Of a stretch of DNA of 13,658 nt, positions 13,482 to 13,658 are shown piece after piece. The translations under genes were made by a program, and so were the position numbers. Source of the stretch: JBIOJM01 sp044450785 (GTDB lineage Bacteria > Planctomycetota > Planctomycetia > Isosphaerales > Isosphaeraceae); NCBI GenBank assembly GCA_044450785.1, contig JBIOJM010000282.1, positions 1-13,658 on the forward strand, given 5' to 3'. The number at the start of each line of letters is the position of its first letter. Within the stretch, counting starts at the first letter, position 1. The notes under the pieces were generated by a model. That model was given only the letters and a program-made list of their open reading frames with translations. It ran no database searches and was not told where the DNA came from.

Positions 13482-13554
13482 GGCCACCCTCCTTGCAAGA
13501 AAGATCTGCTAGTATCCTCCTCAATCCCTTTAGTTATACTACGTTACGTTAAGG
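13225..13554 (+). repeat. 9-base direct repeat bracketing the transposase remnant
   Basis: ACGTTAAGG occurs at 13225-13233 and again at 13546-13554, enclosing 312 bases that contain most of the remnant. The size suits a target-site duplication, but the inner ends share no terminal inverted repeat beyond three bases, so chance is possible. Confidence 0.3.
13488..13494 (-). promoter_or_regulatory. Intact Shine-Dalgarno of the transposase remnant
   Basis: On the - strand AAGGAGG is followed after six bases by ATG at 13481. It is the strongest ribosome binding site in the window, retained on what appears to be a broken gene. Confidence 0.7.
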
Positions 13555-13658
13555 CAAGATGTTCACCGCAGTGGTCTCCCGACCCCGCCCCCCAGGAGGC
13601 TCTACCAATCAAGTGCACTCAGGATCACATCGTTCGCTACCGGGCCATCCGATGACCA
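13495..13658. other. Non-coding window end
   Basis: This is sequence upstream of the transposase remnant up to the window edge. It has an AT-rich patch at 13527-13552 with overlapping ACGTT copies. No gene or RNA could be supported; a + strand open frame crossing it is a shadow of the remnant. Confidence 0.5.

Noticed and set aside
1..13658. CRISPR arrays, tRNA or rRNA genes
   Set aside because: No spaced identical repeats of CRISPR length, no cloverleaf with a TTC-type arm, and no rRNA-like sequence were seen on either strand.

Overview
The window is GC-rich bacterial DNA that most resembles a planctomycete. The signs are loosely packed genes with non-coding spacers, a secreted HEAT-repeat protein, an IS4-type transposase remnant, a very large lineage-restricted-looking membrane protein, and dispersed hairpin or heptamer repeats in the spacers. 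The taxonomic call is an inference from gene style; no rRNA or marker gene is present.

Region 1 (about 38-3475, + strand) is the most coherent module. It holds a candidate promoter, a phosphoethanolamine N-methyltransferase of the plant/Plasmodium/nematode type (160-975), an APC-superfamily permease resembling the amino acid/choline (ACT) branch (981-2591), and a phosphatidylcholine synthase carrying the diagnostic DGx2ARx12Gx3Dx3D motif (2669-3475). Together they suggest acquisition or synthesis of choline headgroups and their placement onto CDP-diacylglycerol to make phosphatidylcholine. The permease gene runs into a heptamer-repeat tract, and a second tract in inverted orientation follows it.

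Region 2 (3482-4867, - strand) is a UMF1/Atg22-like MFS transporter, convergent with the phosphatidylcholine synthase gene. A 15-base palindrome spans the junction. A 334-base divergent spacer with a dispersed GC hairpin follows.

Region 3 (5202-9596, + strand) encodes a 1464-residue protein. It has a long helical N-terminus, a textbook four-helix voltage-sensor-like domain (S2 FxxExxxK, S3 Asp, S4 arginine ladder), no visible pore helix or selectivity filter, a later pair of membrane helices, and about 680 unassigned residues. An enolase-superfamily (mandelate racemase type) enzyme follows 43 bases later (9640-10815).

Region 4 (10816-13658) has a spacer with a CCCTCTCCC/GGGAGAGGG hairpin, a signal-peptide HEAT-repeat protein (11182-13188), a T8 terminator candidate, and an IS4-type transposase 5' remnant on the - strand that keeps its ribosome binding site and start.

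The items most worth attention are the eukaryote-like choline-phosphate/phosphatidylcholine module and the apparently poreless voltage-sensor giant protein.
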